Positions 42,623 to 52,483 are shown, counted from the first letter of the stretch. The stretch: 64,000 bases of DNA from Ureibacillus yapensis (GCF_003515775.1 NZ_QWEI01000012.1:1-64000), one strand, 5' to 3'. The notes: a model not told the origin generated them from the letters alone. Numbers and translations: made by a program.

Positions 42623-43447
42623 TTATGATAGCTGAGTTGATTTCAGAAATCCTTCAGCTGCCTGGCCAATCCTGTCAAAAGAGCCTCTAAAGTCCTCAAG
42701 AGTTGCTGAGTGTTCTTCTGCCATGGCAGCGATTTCCTGGATTGATGTATTATTTTTACCCACCGCTTCATTGACTTTTTCAAGATATCGGATAATATTA
42801 ACAGCCGAATCTTTGCTCTGATCGGCCATTCTTCTAATCTCATTTGCGACTACCGAAAACCCTTTCCCATATTCCCCTGCCCTTGCAGCCTCAATAGCGG
42901 CGTTTAACCCTAATATCTTGGATTGGTTCGCAACACCCTGTACAGATTTAATTACTTGATATGCGTCCTCAACCATTTTAATAATAGATTCAGAATCACT
43001 TGAAATATTTTGGATATTAACGGAAATGACATCAGAAACCTTGGCTAATTGCTCAGTCATTTCGGTCATTTCACCCATAGTCTTGAGTAAATTATTTGCT
43101 GTACTGCGCAGAAAATCTACCTTTTCAGTTGATGTAGTTGTAATGATTAACCCAACAACTTTTCGATTATCTATAATGGGATTCCAAGTCACGATAAAAG
43201 GTAAGCCAAACTCATTATCTGGACCAAATTCCAGCCGATTTACCCTTCCTGTCTTTAGTGAATCCTCTAGAAGTGGATTTGGCAATGTATTAAGCAATGT
43301 TCCAACAGGTATATTAGTCGTATCAAACTCCGCCTTCACTTGAACAAGAATCTGCTCAGTGTCAGTAATGAGAATCGATGTTGGCTCGGTGAAAGATTTT
43401 TGAATTGTTTTGACATTATTAATGATCTCTTGCAATTTTTTCGACAT
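42623..43447 (-). CDS. Soluble methyl-accepting chemotaxis-like protein, YfmS type
   Basis: 274 residues without membrane segments. An N-terminal sensor-like domain (about 1-120, TSILITDTEQILVQVKAEF and LPFIVTWNPI) is followed by a short signalling hairpin ending in the conserved tip [24 protein letters not shown] (about 178-201). B. subtilis YfmS is a similar short soluble receptor that tunes chemotaxis. The start at 43447 has AAAGGGTGA seven bases away. Single gene. Confidence 0.82.
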   Translation of the reverse strand: MSKKLQEIINNVKTIQKSFTEPTSILITDTEQILVQVKAEFDTTNIPVGTLLNTLPNPLLEDSLKTGRVNRLEFGPDNEFGLPFIVTWNPIIDNRKVVGLIITTTSTEKVDFLRSTANNLLKTMGEMTEMTEQLAKVSDVISVNIQNISSDSESIIKMVEDAYQVIKSVQGVANQSKILGLNAAIEAARAGEYGKGFSVVANEIRRMADQSKDSAVNIIRYLEKVNEAVGKNNTSIQEIAAMAEEHSATLEDFRGSFDRIGQAAEGFLKSTQLS

Positions 43448-43637
43448 TCGCATTCACCCTTTCATGGCAACAAAAAGTCAATTTTGATAACAAATTAAAC
43501 AGACTAACCTTTTTGGAAAATTATATCATTTCCTACATCTTTTATCTCCACAACTTCTTGTTAGAAAATCGGTTCTTTTACCCTGAAAATTAAACTATTA
43601 TTATTTAAATATTTCCATTCGCTTTCTCTAAGATAGA

Positions 43638-43680
43638 AAAAAGCCGGCAAATTTCACTTTTCATGAAATTTGCCGACTCT
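43638..43680 (-). terminator. Terminator of the amino-acid permease gene
   Basis: Minus-strand AG-CGGCAAATTTCA/TGAAATTTGCCG-CT stem followed by TTTTTT. Confidence 0.85.
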
Positions 43681-43685
43681 AGATT

Positions 43686-45137
43686 TTATTTTGTTGATCT
43701 TAAATCGCATTTTTCTAAAGGTACTATTTTGGTTTTGTGTTTGATTTTATAACCAAGCCATAATGCAAGGAATAGCGGAATGCCAATATAGGAAACGGCA
43801 ATTCCGTACCAGTCGATTTCACCGCCGGTAAAGGCCGTGTAATTCTGGCCTGCTATAACAATTAAACAGATTGCCAAGGCCAATAATGGGCCAAACGGGA
43901 ATAATTTCGCTTTATAAGGAAGCTTGCGCATATCAAGTCCTTGCAGCTCATAAGCTTTACGGAAACGATAATGGCTGATTGCAATCCCTACCCAAGCGAT
44001 AAATCCGGACAACCCTGATGCATTCAATAACCACATATAAACGACGCCATCTCCGAAGAAAGAAGAAAGGAATGCAAGGCATCCAACCGCCAATGTAGCA
44101 AGTAAAGCATAAACAGGAATGCCGCGTTTTGATAATTTTGCGAAGACTTTTGGGGCTTTCCCATCGATTGCCAGCTGCCAAAGCATACGAGATGAGGCAT
44201 AAAGCCCTGAATTCCCTGCTGAAAGCATGGCCGTTAAAATGATGGCATTCATCACGGAAGCTGCAAAGGCAATCCCTAATTTATCAAATACCAACGTAAA
44301 TGGAGAAACCGCAATATCCTCGGATAATAACCTTGGATCTGTGTAAGGAATCAGCAATCCAATTGCAAAAATGGATAAAATATAAAACAATAAAATTCTC
44401 CAAAAGACTGAACGCACAGCTTTGGGAATATTCTTGCCCGGATCATCCGTCTCCCCTGCCGTGATTCCCAGGAGCTCTGTTCCTTGGAATGAGAAACCAG
44501 CCGCCAGGAAAATTCCGAAGATGGCCAGGAACCCTCCGTTAAACGGTGCATCTCCCACGAAGAAGTTTTCAAATCCAACAGGATCATGTCCCTTTAAAAT
44601 ACCGAAAATCATCAAGAACGATACGATGATAAAGACAATTACAGTTACCACTTTAATCATTGCGAACCAATATTCACTTTCACCATATGCTCTTACAGAT
44701 AACAGATTAAACGTTAATACCACTGCAATAAATAAAATTGTCCATAGCGCGGAAGAACTATCAGGGAACCAATATTTCATAATCAAGGTCACCGCGGAAA
44801 TCTCGGCAGCAATGGTAATTGCCCAGTTGTACCAGTAATTCCACCCCATTGCAAATCCAAAGGCGGGATCGACAAATTTTGTGGCATATGTACTAAACGA
44901 CCCTGACGTTGGCATGTAGGCTGCCATTTCCCCAAGACTTGTCATTAAGAAATATACCATGACCCCAATCACCGCATAAGCAACGAGTGCGCCGCCAGGG
45001 CCAGCTTGTGCGATGGAAGCCCCGCTTGCCAGGAATAGGCCGGTCCCAATGGTTCCTCCAAGAGAAATCATGGAAATATGGCGACTTTTCAAGGTCCTTT
45101 TTAGCTGGGGTTGACTCTCTCTATGTTTGTCACGCAT
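43686..45137 (-). CDS. Amino-acid permease (APC superfamily, LysP-like)
   Basis: 483-residue permease with 12 helices. The first helix ISLGGTIGTGLFLASGASIAQAGPGG and the following GEMAAYMPTSGSF are the amino acid transporter (AAT) family pattern seen in LysP, RocE and YvsH; the FQGTELLGITAGE segment also fits. The most likely substrate is a cationic amino acid such as lysine, but neutral amino acids are possible. I looked for a lysine riboswitch in the leader and did not see one. AAAGGAG precedes the ATG. Confidence 0.85.
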   Translation of the reverse strand: MRDKHRESQPQLKRTLKSRHISMISLGGTIGTGLFLASGASIAQAGPGGALVAYAVIGVMVYFLMTSLGEMAAYMPTSGSFSTYATKFVDPAFGFAMGWNYWYNWAITIAAEISAVTLIMKYWFPDSSSALWTILFIAVVLTFNLLSVRAYGESEYWFAMIKVVTVIVFIIVSFLMIFGILKGHDPVGFENFFVGDAPFNGGFLAIFGIFLAAGFSFQGTELLGITAGETDDPGKNIPKAVRSVFWRILLFYILSIFAIGLLIPYTDPRLLSEDIAVSPFTLVFDKLGIAFAASVMNAIILTAMLSAGNSGLYASSRMLWQLAIDGKAPKVFAKLSKRGIPVYALLATLAVGCLAFLSSFFGDGVVYMWLLNASGLSGFIAWVGIAISHYRFRKAYELQGLDMRKLPYKAKLFPFGPLLALAICLIVIAGQNYTAFTGGEIDWYGIAVSYIGIPLFLALWLGYKIKHKTKIVPLEKCDLRSTK

Positions 45138-45340
45138 ATAAAAAAACTCCTTTAATTACAACTGACCGATATACAGAATCTCCATGATCCTTGCATAGCA
45201 AAACAGCATCTAAAATCGTATTTTTAACTTTAACTAAAATCCCCTAAGGGGTAAGATAGAAATGAATCGTATTTAAGTTTAACATGAAAACTTCTATTAT
45301 TTAATTGGTAGAATTTTCTTAACCATTTTGGAGGAAACTG

Positions 45341-46555
45341 ATGACTGCTAAAAAACAGAACCCTAAAAGCAAGAAGTTCAAGATAACGGCTTCAACTCTT
45401 ACTTTTGTGATTGCAATTATTTTTCTTGCATCTACGTTAAGGACTCCTTTAACGGTAGTTGGACCCATTATTTCATCTATTCGTGATTCTCTCGGAATTT
45501 CGAATGTACTTGCTGGATCCCTGACAACAATTCCTTTACTTGCGTTTGCGTTAGTTTCCCCTTTCGCACCAAATATAGCACGCAGACTCGGAATGGAAAA
45601 AACATTGTTCTATTCGGTTATTTTGCTAGCGATCGGGATTATTATACGTTCCCTTGGGACAACTTCGCTTTTGCTCTTTGGAACTGTCCTGATCGGTGTG
45701 GCCATTTCATTTGGCAATGTGTTGGTTCCAAGTCTTTTTAAACTTAGATTTCCATTGCATGTTGGGTTATTAACAGGAATTTATACCGTCTCCATGAATC
45801 TTTCAGCTGGGGCGGGCCTTGGCCTCAGCAATCCCGTTGCAGAGAATACATCTTGGGGATGGCAGGGTGCATTAGCCATGTCCTTGGTTTTAGCAATCCT
45901 TACATTGATTGCATGGATTCCTCTTTTACGCGGAGAAAAAGTTGAATTGAATACTCTCTCAACTGCCGAAGCCAACACGGTTGAAATCAAAATCTGGAGA
46001 AAGCCGCTCGCTTGGGCAATTGCAGCATCGATGGGATTGCAATCACTTCTTTATTATTGTATTACTACATGGCTGCCTGAAATACTGGTTTCACAGGGTT
46101 ACTCGGCGGAGGAAGCCGGCTGGCTGGTGTCCTTCATGCAGCTTGTGCAAATTCCCATGACATTTCTGATTCCTATTATTGCCGAAAAACTTAGTTCTCA
46201 AAGGTCAATCGTCTATATGTTTACGGTGCTTTATCTGATTGGATTTGGGGGAATATTCTTTGAGCTTACGGACTTCTCGATTTTGTGGATGATTTGCCTT
46301 GGTATGGCAAGTGCGGCTTCCTTCGGGATTGTCATGATGTTCTTTACTTTGCGGACTAAAACAGGCTATGAAGCTGCTCAAATCTCCGGATTCGCTCAAT
46401 CGATCGGTTATTTATTAGCCGCAGGCGGGCCGGTGTTATTTGGTTATTTGCATGATTTCACAGGCAGCTGGAACATTCCGAATGCATTATTTATCGCTTC
46501 TTCATTAGCACTATTCGTTGTTGCCTTTATCAGCGCCAAAGACCGCTACTTATAG
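45341..46555 (+). CDS. MFS transporter, CynX/NimT (YycB) type
   Basis: 404-residue 12-helix transporter; the start SLTFVIAIIFLASTLRTPLT-like region and ITTWLPEILVSQGYSAEEAGWL belong to the CynX/NimT group (cyanate, nitroimidazole). Substrate unknown. TTGGAGGAAACTG precedes the ATG. It is followed after 76 bases by the Mrr-like gene in the same direction, no terminator seen between, so they may share a transcript. Confidence 0.82.
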   Translation: MTAKKQNPKSKKFKITASTLTFVIAIIFLASTLRTPLTVVGPIISSIRDSLGISNVLAGSLTTIPLLAFALVSPFAPNIARRLGMEKTLFYSVILLAIGIIIRSLGTTSLLLFGTVLIGVAISFGNVLVPSLFKLRFPLHVGLLTGIYTVSMNLSAGAGLGLSNPVAENTSWGWQGALAMSLVLAILTLIAWIPLLRGEKVELNTLSTAEANTVEIKIWRKPLAWAIAASMGLQSLLYYCITTWLPEILVSQGYSAEEAGWLVSFMQLVQIPMTFLIPIIAEKLSSQRSIVYMFTVLYLIGFGGIFFELTDFSILWMICLGMASAASFGIVMMFFTLRTKTGYEAAQISGFAQSIGYLLAAGGPVLFGYLHDFTGSWNIPNALFIASSLALFVVAFISAKDRYL

Positions 46556-46631
46556 GATAAGATAGCAAAAGCAAACATACGTACCCCTTTTATGTTATAC
46601 TAATGAAAATCGTTCGTTAAAGGGGTATACC

Positions 46632-47189
46632 TTGTTGGGAAAGCGCAAAGAAAAAAAGACATCACGCATTCGATTAATTCCAATCCTTTTTCTGTCAGCA
46701 ATTGCTTATGGCGGATGGCATTATACGGGAACCACTGATGGTGCGATCGGTGCAGTGGTTATTTTCCTGATCCTATTCATTGTTTTTAAGGTTTGGCTGA
46801 GGACAAGAGGCTCGGCTCGCTTGAGAAGAGCGGGCATAAAAGAAATTGATGCTATGACAGGTGAAGAGTTTGAAGAATTCCTGGGGCATCTTTTTAAAAA
46901 ACGAGGCTATAAAGTATCCTACACAAAAGCTTCCGGGGATTACGGAGCCGATTTAATACTGGAAGACCGGGAAGATGTTATTGCGGTTCAGGCAAAACGC
47001 TATTCCGGGAATGTCGGCGTCAAAGCGGTCCAGGAAATCATCGGGGCATTGAAAATGTATGAAGCAACGCAAGCCTGGGTTGTGACCAATAGTTATTTCA
47101 CAAGACAAGCGGAAAAACTGGCTGAGACAAATGATGTCTACCTTATCGATCGCGATGAATTAATCGATATTATCTTAAAAAAACGTTAA
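46632..47189 (+). CDS. Membrane-anchored restriction-endonuclease-like protein (Mrr_cat)
   Basis: 185 residues. Two hydrophobic helices (about residues 13-29 and 38-56) anchor a cytosolic PD-(D/E)xK nuclease domain of the Mrr type: MTGEEFEEFLGHLFKKRGYKV, catalytic GDYGADLIL and IAVQAKRY, and the end EKLAETNDVYLIDRDELIDI. The Asp and Gln-x-Lys active-site residues are intact. Such anchored Mrr-like proteins occur in many Firmicutes with no partner methylase; role unknown, maybe foreign DNA or repair. Start is one of two tandem TTG codons (46632 or 46635) after AAGGGG. Confidence 0.85.
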   Translation: MLGKRKEKKTSRIRLIPILFLSAIAYGGWHYTGTTDGAIGAVVIFLILFIVFKVWLRTRGSARLRRAGIKEIDAMTGEEFEEFLGHLFKKRGYKVSYTKASGDYGADLILEDREDVIAVQAKRYSGNVGVKAVQEIIGALKMYEATQAWVVTNSYFTRQAEKLAETNDVYLIDRDELIDIILKKR

Positions 47190-47190
47190 T

Positions 47191-47232
47191 AAGGAGGCTC
47201 GCCGGAATGATCGATTTCCGGCAGCCTCCTTT
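47191..47232. terminator. Bidirectional terminator
   Basis: AAGGAGGCT..CCGGAA/TTCCGG..AGCCTCCTT between the convergent Mrr-like gene and nos. Confidence 0.8.
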
Positions 47233-47267
47233 GTTCATTGTCGCTAATGTTTTCGTCACAAAGGAAG

Positions 47268-48341
47268 TTAAAAAGGGCTCTTTTGATAAAAGTAATTTGG
47301 CTTTTTTATCAAGTTTTCGATCGGTTTATGGAAAATATGCGTTGTCGCCGGGGATACCGGTGGAATGAGCCAAGTCCAGTTTCCGGTAACTTGACGCTGC
47401 GCCTCAACTTCTTGCTGCTCAAATAATTTAAACTGCTGTGCTGCAGTATGGTGATCGACAATACTTACCCCATCTTCTTTAAACGAATGAAGAACCGCCA
47501 CATTTAACTCAACCAGCGCACGATCCTTCCAGAGTGAACTGTTGGACTTCGTATCAATGCCCAACAGTTCAGCGACGGCAGGCAATAAATTATAGCGGTT
47601 AACGTCCGCGAAATTCCGCGCACCGATTTCCGTCCCCATATACCAGCCGTTAAATGGCGCCGCATTAAATTCAATTCCGCCAAGGCTTAGCTTCATATTG
47701 GAGACGATCGGGACACCATACCATTTTAAATTCAAATGCGATAGCTGGTCGTATTGCGGATGGCGAATTGCCACTTCCAAGATGTATTCTTTTGGAATAT
47801 CGAAAAATACAGGCTCCTCTTCCCTTAATTGAATAACAAGGGGCAGCACATCAAAGGCGGTTCCTTCCCCTTTCCAGCCCATCTTTTCACAAATTTTCGT
47901 AAATTTAATGGAATCTGGGTCCCCTATGATGCCATATTCCGTTTCATAGCCCGCATAGCGGATTAATTGGTTATTCCATATTCTCAGCATTTTTGGCTTA
48001 AAAATTGTAATCGTTGGCCGGATTTTCCCGCCATTCCCCGCATACTCAATATGACGAAGAAGTGCATGGAATATTTCTTCTTCGGTTTCCAGATGGCGCT
48101 CGTCAAATACATGCAAGGTATTCCAAACAAAGCGCCCGATACAACGGTTGCTATTTCTCCATGCAACTTTCGCTCCAAAGGTCAGCTCCTCGGTCGTTGG
48201 GATAAACTCTCCCATTTTGTCTATTTCATCTAAACGGTTGGTTACCCAGTCCTCTGTTAAACCATTTTCAGATTGATATAATGATAGAAACTCAACTAAC
48301 TCTTTTTGATTGATCTCACTTTGCTCTCGACGTAATGTCAT
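47268..48341 (-). CDS. nos: Nitric oxide synthase oxygenase (bacterial NOS)
   Basis: 357-residue haem protein, oxygenase domain only, as in Bacillus bNOS. It makes NO from arginine with electrons from general reductases and tetrahydrofolate/biopterin. The haem-ligand Cys is in WRNSNRCIGR (about residue 67), the substrate Glu in NGWYMGTEIG (about 243), and TGNWTWLIPP forms the pterin-side wall. Bacterial NO of this origin protects against oxidative stress and antibiotics. GGAGGAAAG precedes the ATG; promoter at 48367-48394. It is near several DNA-damage and peroxide genes here, which fits but proves nothing. Confidence 0.94.
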   Translation of the reverse strand: MTLRREQSEINQKELVEFLSLYQSENGLTEDWVTNRLDEIDKMGEFIPTTEELTFGAKVAWRNSNRCIGRFVWNTLHVFDERHLETEEEIFHALLRHIEYAGNGGKIRPTITIFKPKMLRIWNNQLIRYAGYETEYGIIGDPDSIKFTKICEKMGWKGEGTAFDVLPLVIQLREEEPVFFDIPKEYILEVAIRHPQYDQLSHLNLKWYGVPIVSNMKLSLGGIEFNAAPFNGWYMGTEIGARNFADVNRYNLLPAVAELLGIDTKSNSSLWKDRALVELNVAVLHSFKEDGVSIVDHHTAAQQFKLFEQQEVEAQRQVTGNWTWLIPPVSPATTHIFHKPIENLIKKPNYFYQKSPF

Positions 48342-48366
48342 GGTTTTCTTTCCTCCATGAGTCTAT

Positions 48367-48394
48367 ATTATATGAAATAATTTCCTGCGCTCAA
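48367..48394 (-). promoter_or_regulatory. Promoter of nos
   Basis: Minus-strand -35 TTGAGC (48389-48394), 16-base spacer, perfect -10 TATAAT (48367-48372), about 25 bases before the start codon. The remaining 230 bases up to uvsE hold nothing I can name. Confidence 0.65.
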
Positions 48395-48629
48395 TTGAAG
48401 ATGCACTTCAAAAAGATGTATTCTTGATACATGACTAATAATTGACATAATTACAGACACCCTTTGCCCAAATAGGTAGCGAGCTCTATATTATGCAGGC
48501 AACATCGGAATGGTTAATAGTAAGGAAGGGCGCAACCTGCTCACATGTAAAAGATAAATAAAAATACAGCGGCACCAAGGACTTATCGCAGCGTCCTGTT
48601 GATGTCACTGTGTCTTTAAAAATCGTGAT

Positions 48630-49595
48630 TTACTTTAAGTAAAATGAAGACCCATCAATTATTTCTGCATCGCTTCTTTTTTTGATTTCATCCATCAACG
48701 CAAATAAAGCTGCATCTTTCTGTTTTGCCTCAATCATGCAATGAATTTCCGGAACGGTTCCCTTAATGGCGTTTAAAAAGTCAAAAAACATCTCTGCATC
48801 CACAAAATCCGAATGATGGCGGAATTCCGTCTGGCTTTTTGGGCTCGAGATATGCATTTTAATAGGAAGCGGTGAATCTTTCCATGTTGCCGCAATGCGT
48901 TCCCACTCTTCCTCCCACTCCGCATTTCGGTGGTGAGCGAGATGATGGTGATAATCAAATACAAGAGGAATGCCCAGCTTTTCGCATAGATACAGTGTAT
49001 CTTGCATTGTAAAAGAAGTATCGTCATTTTCAAGGAGAATCATCTTTTGAATGCCTCTTGGCACATCCATCCAGTTATCCACGAAACGTTCCAGCGACTT
49101 TTCTGTTTCTTTATAATTGCCTCCTACATGGAGTACACATCGATGAGCAGGATCGATTTTCATTCCTTTTAGCAAAAGATAATGCATTTTTAGGGTTTTT
49201 AGTGAATTCTTCAGTACATCTTTATCCGGGGAGTTTATCACAACAAAATGGTCTGGATGAAAATCGATTCTGATGCCATGCTTTAATGCAAAGTCCCCTA
49301 TTGCCGCCAGTTTTTCTTTCAGTGGTTTTATATAATTCCAATCCGCCAGTTCTCCGTGATTGGCAAGCGGAATCAGACGTGAAGTTAAGCGATAAAAATG
49401 AATTTCATTTGCCGCATTATGTTTCAGCAGTCGATGTGTATTTTCTAAATTGGCGAGGGCAATCCGTTCCAATTTTCGGATGGCAGCTTCACGATCCTTA
49501 ATTTTTTGGAACGCTGCAAACGTCATCGTTTGGGATGGCGAGGCATTTTTAAGCTTCATGCTCATGGCCACATAACCCAGTCGTACAATTGTCAT
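48630..49595 (-). CDS. uvsE: UV DNA damage endonuclease
   Basis: 321-residue UVDE-family TIM-barrel endonuclease that nicks 5' of UV photoproducts and starts alternative excision repair. Metal-site residues are visible in FHPDHFVV (about 118), VLHVGGNY (about 156), LENDD (about 189) and DYHHHLAHH (about 218), HISSP and EAKQKD near the end. The ATG at 49595 is preferred, with GAGGTGG five bases away, over one 45 bases upstream. In B. subtilis UvsE is a forespore gene; here it is a single gene with a hairpin terminator of its upstream neighbour in front. Confidence 0.9.
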   Translation of the reverse strand: MTIVRLGYVAMSMKLKNASPSQTMTFAAFQKIKDREAAIRKLERIALANLENTHRLLKHNAANEIHFYRLTSRLIPLANHGELADWNYIKPLKEKLAAIGDFALKHGIRIDFHPDHFVVINSPDKDVLKNSLKTLKMHYLLLKGMKIDPAHRCVLHVGGNYKETEKSLERFVDNWMDVPRGIQKMILLENDDTSFTMQDTLYLCEKLGIPLVFDYHHHLAHHRNAEWEEEWERIAATWKDSPLPIKMHISSPKSQTEFRHHSDFVDAEMFFDFLNAIKGTVPEIHCMIEAKQKDAALFALMDEIKKRSDAEIIDGSSFYLK

Positions 49596-49667
49596 TTTTT
49601 CCACCTCATGCCTAGTATGAGGCAAAATCGACAATTTCATTAAAGGGCCTTTAGATGCAGAAAGGAC

Positions 49668-49700
49668 GTGTCTCAGCCCAAAGACACGTCCTTTAATTTA
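49668..49700 (-). terminator. Hairpin after the unknown gene
   Basis: AAAGGACGTGTCT/AGACACGTCCTTT, 13-bp perfect stem just past the stop of the minus-strand gene at 49709; weak T-tract. Confidence 0.65.
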
Positions 49701-49708
49701 TAGTTTCT

Positions 49709-50416
49709 TTAGTGGAGTCCAAGTTCTTTTTGCTTCTGGGTAACAGCCTTCATGAGTTCTTGATCTTCCACAACAGTCACATCCGGGTCCCAATGCTCAC
49801 CTTGAAGCAATTGGAACTGGAACTTCTCGGCATATGGCGCCGGTCGGTTCATCATATATTCCACAATTTCTTTTTTGATGAATTCCCTTGCCTCTTGAGG
49901 CGTTCGTTGTCCTGTCACCACTTCATGCATCATGTTCATGGAAAGTGTGTTTGCCCCTTCATTATCGCAATGAACCGACACTTCCCCTTTTGTGCGGTCG
50001 ATTACCAGGCTGCCTTCCAGCTGCGCAACGAGTCCTACTTTGTCTGCCGGAACATGGTAATCAATGAATTGTTCAAGCACATCGGTATGCGGTTCCGGGA
50101 AATCATGCGGCACGCCATCCTTGAATGCAATCGTACGTTTCCAAGGTCCATTATTATGCCAGACCAGGTAGCTTTGTGTTGCTTCGTTTGGCGGCCCGTA
50201 AAATTTCATCGTATTTTCGGCAGCCATTTTCGCTGTAGCCGGCCAATCATTGATGATTTCCTTTACCGTATCTGCATTAATAATTTTATTCGTTTCTTTT
50301 TCCGCTTGTCCGTTTTCATGCAGCTTTTTGTTTTCGGCCATTGCAACGGCCGCCAATTTCAAACGTTCTTCGCCGGGCACTTGTTCAGCAAACGTCTTAT
50401 TCATTTCATTTGCCAC
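49709..50416 (-). CDS. Conserved-looking hypothetical protein
   Basis: 235-residue soluble protein, MANEMNKTFAEQVPGEERLK..., rich in Glu/Lys, no signal peptide. Segments WHNNGPWKRTIAFKDGVPHD, FPEPHTDVLEQFIDYHVP and SMNMMHEVVTGQRTPQEARE look like an alpha/beta enzyme or lipocalin-like fold but I do not recognise the family. The ATG at 50416 follows a good AGGAGG. Stands alone between uvsE and the diguanylate cyclase. Function unknown. Confidence 0.75.
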   Translation of the reverse strand: MANEMNKTFAEQVPGEERLKLAAVAMAENKKLHENGQAEKETNKIINADTVKEIINDWPATAKMAAENTMKFYGPPNEATQSYLVWHNNGPWKRTIAFKDGVPHDFPEPHTDVLEQFIDYHVPADKVGLVAQLEGSLVIDRTKGEVSVHCDNEGANTLSMNMMHEVVTGQRTPQEAREFIKKEIVEYMMNRPAPYAEKFQFQLLQGEHWDPDVTVVEDQELMKAVTQKQKELGLH

Positions 50417-50756
50417 TTTGCAGTCCTCCTTTGATTATTGAAATCTTTCTCTAATTTCTTATTCCCGCTAGTTACACCCATAAACTTTCCGAATTAGCTC
50501 TTCATTTCGCAAGGGTAAACTATCCATCTATATAATTTTCTTTCGCAACCGGGAAAATTAGACTATACTGGACACTAATTATATTACTCGATTATATTAA
50601 CTAAATCGTTTTGGTAAAATGTGAAAACTCCTAAATTACTAGTATAATAGTTATTACAAATTTTACAAAATTGGGAATTTACTCATAAAGTGTATATTTT
50701 ATTGGTTAATAGTGGTAAATTTATCAAAGGAATTTATAGGACAAGGGTTAAATTGT

Positions 50757-52340
50757 ATGATGAGAAAACACAATGGGATGAAGCTCCGTTATATTATCAG
50801 CATGTTGGTACTGCTGACAATTTTGCTGACTACTTTGGTAACCGGCTATTCGATGAAAGCCGTGTTGAATGAAACATTAACGGAAAATTATTTGAATAAA
50901 AATTATGAATACGCCAAAAAAACCGCATTGGATACGAGTGTATTAATCGAAGAGATGAAAGAGAATGTTGAAAATCTTTCAAAAAGCATTGCAGACGGGA
51001 ATTTTACACAAGAAAAGATGAATCAATGGTATTTGGCTAATGGCAACAGTTTCAATTCAATTTTTTCTACCGATGACCAAGGGGTTGTATTGTGGATGAG
51101 CCCTCTTAAAATAGGGAACAATAAAGTACACCCAGGCACCCAATTGAGGGATCCATTAATGAATAAGGCTTTAGAAGAAAGGCGACCATTCATTTCCAGT
51201 CCCTACTTGGTTCAATCAGGGAATTTGCTTATCTTGATTTCACATCCTGTATACGATGATCAAGGTACATATAAAGGGACTGTTGGCGGGACGGTTTATA
51301 TCAATGGAGAAAACACAATGAACAGTTTACTGGGGAATCAGGTTATTTTGGATAACTCATCCAGTTTTATTGTAGATCACCAGGGGACCATTATCTTCCA
51401 CACCAATAAAAAAGATATTAACGTCAATATTGCAGAATATCCGATAATGGACATTATTTCGAAAAAGGAAAGCGGTTCAGCGAAGTTCATCGGAAATGAA
51501 GATATCGAATATTTTACGGGTTATGCATACTTGGAGAACACGGACTGGGTAGTGGTTTCACAGACGCCCGTCTCCATCATGGAAAACCCGCTGGAAGAGC
51601 TCACTAAAAAAGTGATTATCAATTCACTGCCTCTGCTTATTATTATTTTAATCGCTGCACTTATTATTTCCAGCCGGATTTCGACCCCACTTACAAAATT
51701 GGCGGTGTTTTCCCGTAATGCCATCGTGAATGGAAAAGTGCACGAAACCAATAAGCAGATCCAATTAAAATCTTCCATCAGTGAAGTAAGGCAGCTTTAT
51801 CATGACATACAGGAGCATATACAGCTCTTAACGGATCAAAATCAAAAGGATGGATTGACAGGTTTATCGAATAGACGAATTTTTGATTCACAGATCAAGG
51901 ATTGGGTTGAAACAAAAACGCCTTTTGCCGTCATTATGTTCGATATTGACCGATTCAAATTAGTAAATGATACGTATGGCCACTTGGTTGGGGACGATGT
52001 GTTGAAGTATGTAGCCAATATTCTGCAGGACTATTGCCGGGAAGATGATGGCTGTTTCCGTTATGGCGGCGAGGAATTTATTCTCCTATTAAAAGGCATC
52101 CAAACAGAAGAAGCAGTCCAAATTGCCGAAAAACTAAGAACCGGAATTGCCAATACCATCAGTCCAACAGGAGAACCAATCACTATTTCATTAGGAATTA
52201 CCGTTTTAAGAGATGAAGACCATCATCCAAAAACAATCATAGAGCGTGCAGATACAGCGCTTTATCATTCTAAACAAACGGGCCGAAACAGAACAACCAT
52301 TTATGAACAGATAAATGAAAAAAGCGCAAGCTCCAAATAG
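50757..52340 (+). CDS. Membrane diguanylate cyclase with dCache sensor
   Basis: 527 residues: helix at about 12-30, extracytoplasmic double-Cache-like sensor (about 33-275, with LISHPVYDDQGTYKGTVGG), second helix (about 285-305), HAMP-like linker, GGDEF domain (about 355-520). The active site reads RYGGEEF, and an I-site REDD lies five residues before it, so the enzyme should make c-di-GMP and be product-inhibited. The start at 50757 follows AAGGGTTAAATT; an earlier in-frame start exists at 50712 but lacks a ribosome site. Ligand of the sensor unknown. Confidence 0.88.
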   Translation: MMRKHNGMKLRYIISMLVLLTILLTTLVTGYSMKAVLNETLTENYLNKNYEYAKKTALDTSVLIEEMKENVENLSKSIADGNFTQEKMNQWYLANGNSFNSIFSTDDQGVVLWMSPLKIGNNKVHPGTQLRDPLMNKALEERRPFISSPYLVQSGNLLILISHPVYDDQGTYKGTVGGTVYINGENTMNSLLGNQVILDNSSSFIVDHQGTIIFHTNKKDINVNIAEYPIMDIISKKESGSAKFIGNEDIEYFTGYAYLENTDWVVVSQTPVSIMENPLEELTKKVIINSLPLLIIILIAALIISSRISTPLTKLAVFSRNAIVNGKVHETNKQIQLKSSISEVRQLYHDIQEHIQLLTDQNQKDGLTGLSNRRIFDSQIKDWVETKTPFAVIMFDIDRFKLVNDTYGHLVGDDVLKYVANILQDYCREDDGCFRYGGEEFILLLKGIQTEEAVQIAEKLRTGIANTISPTGEPITISLGITVLRDEDHHPKTIIERADTALYHSKQTGRNRTTIYEQINEKSASSK

Positions 52341-52397
52341 CTGTGCTTCTTCGAAAATGCCACATATCAAAGCAATAAAATTCTTGTGAATAAAACT

Positions 52398-52432
52398 CAA
52401 ACCGCGTCTTGAGAAAAGATGCGGTTTTTTTA
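52398..52432 (+). terminator. Intrinsic terminator after the diguanylate cyclase
   Basis: AACCGC-TCTT/AAGA-GCGGTT stem (G-U pairs) followed by TTTTTTT. Confidence 0.8.
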
Positions 52433-52483
52433 TGTTTTCCAAGGCCCTCCGGTGTTGGTTTGTTCAATAGTTGGCGTTTATCT

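Noticed and set aside
45138-45340. Lysine riboswitch before the LysP-like permease
   Set aside because: The gap is short of the structured L-box landmarks; only a small CCCCTAAGGGG hairpin is seen.
49712-50434. 240-codon plus-strand frame
   Set aside because: Fully antisense to the gene at 49709-50416, rich in Phe/Cys/His as expected for a shadow, and has no ribosome site.
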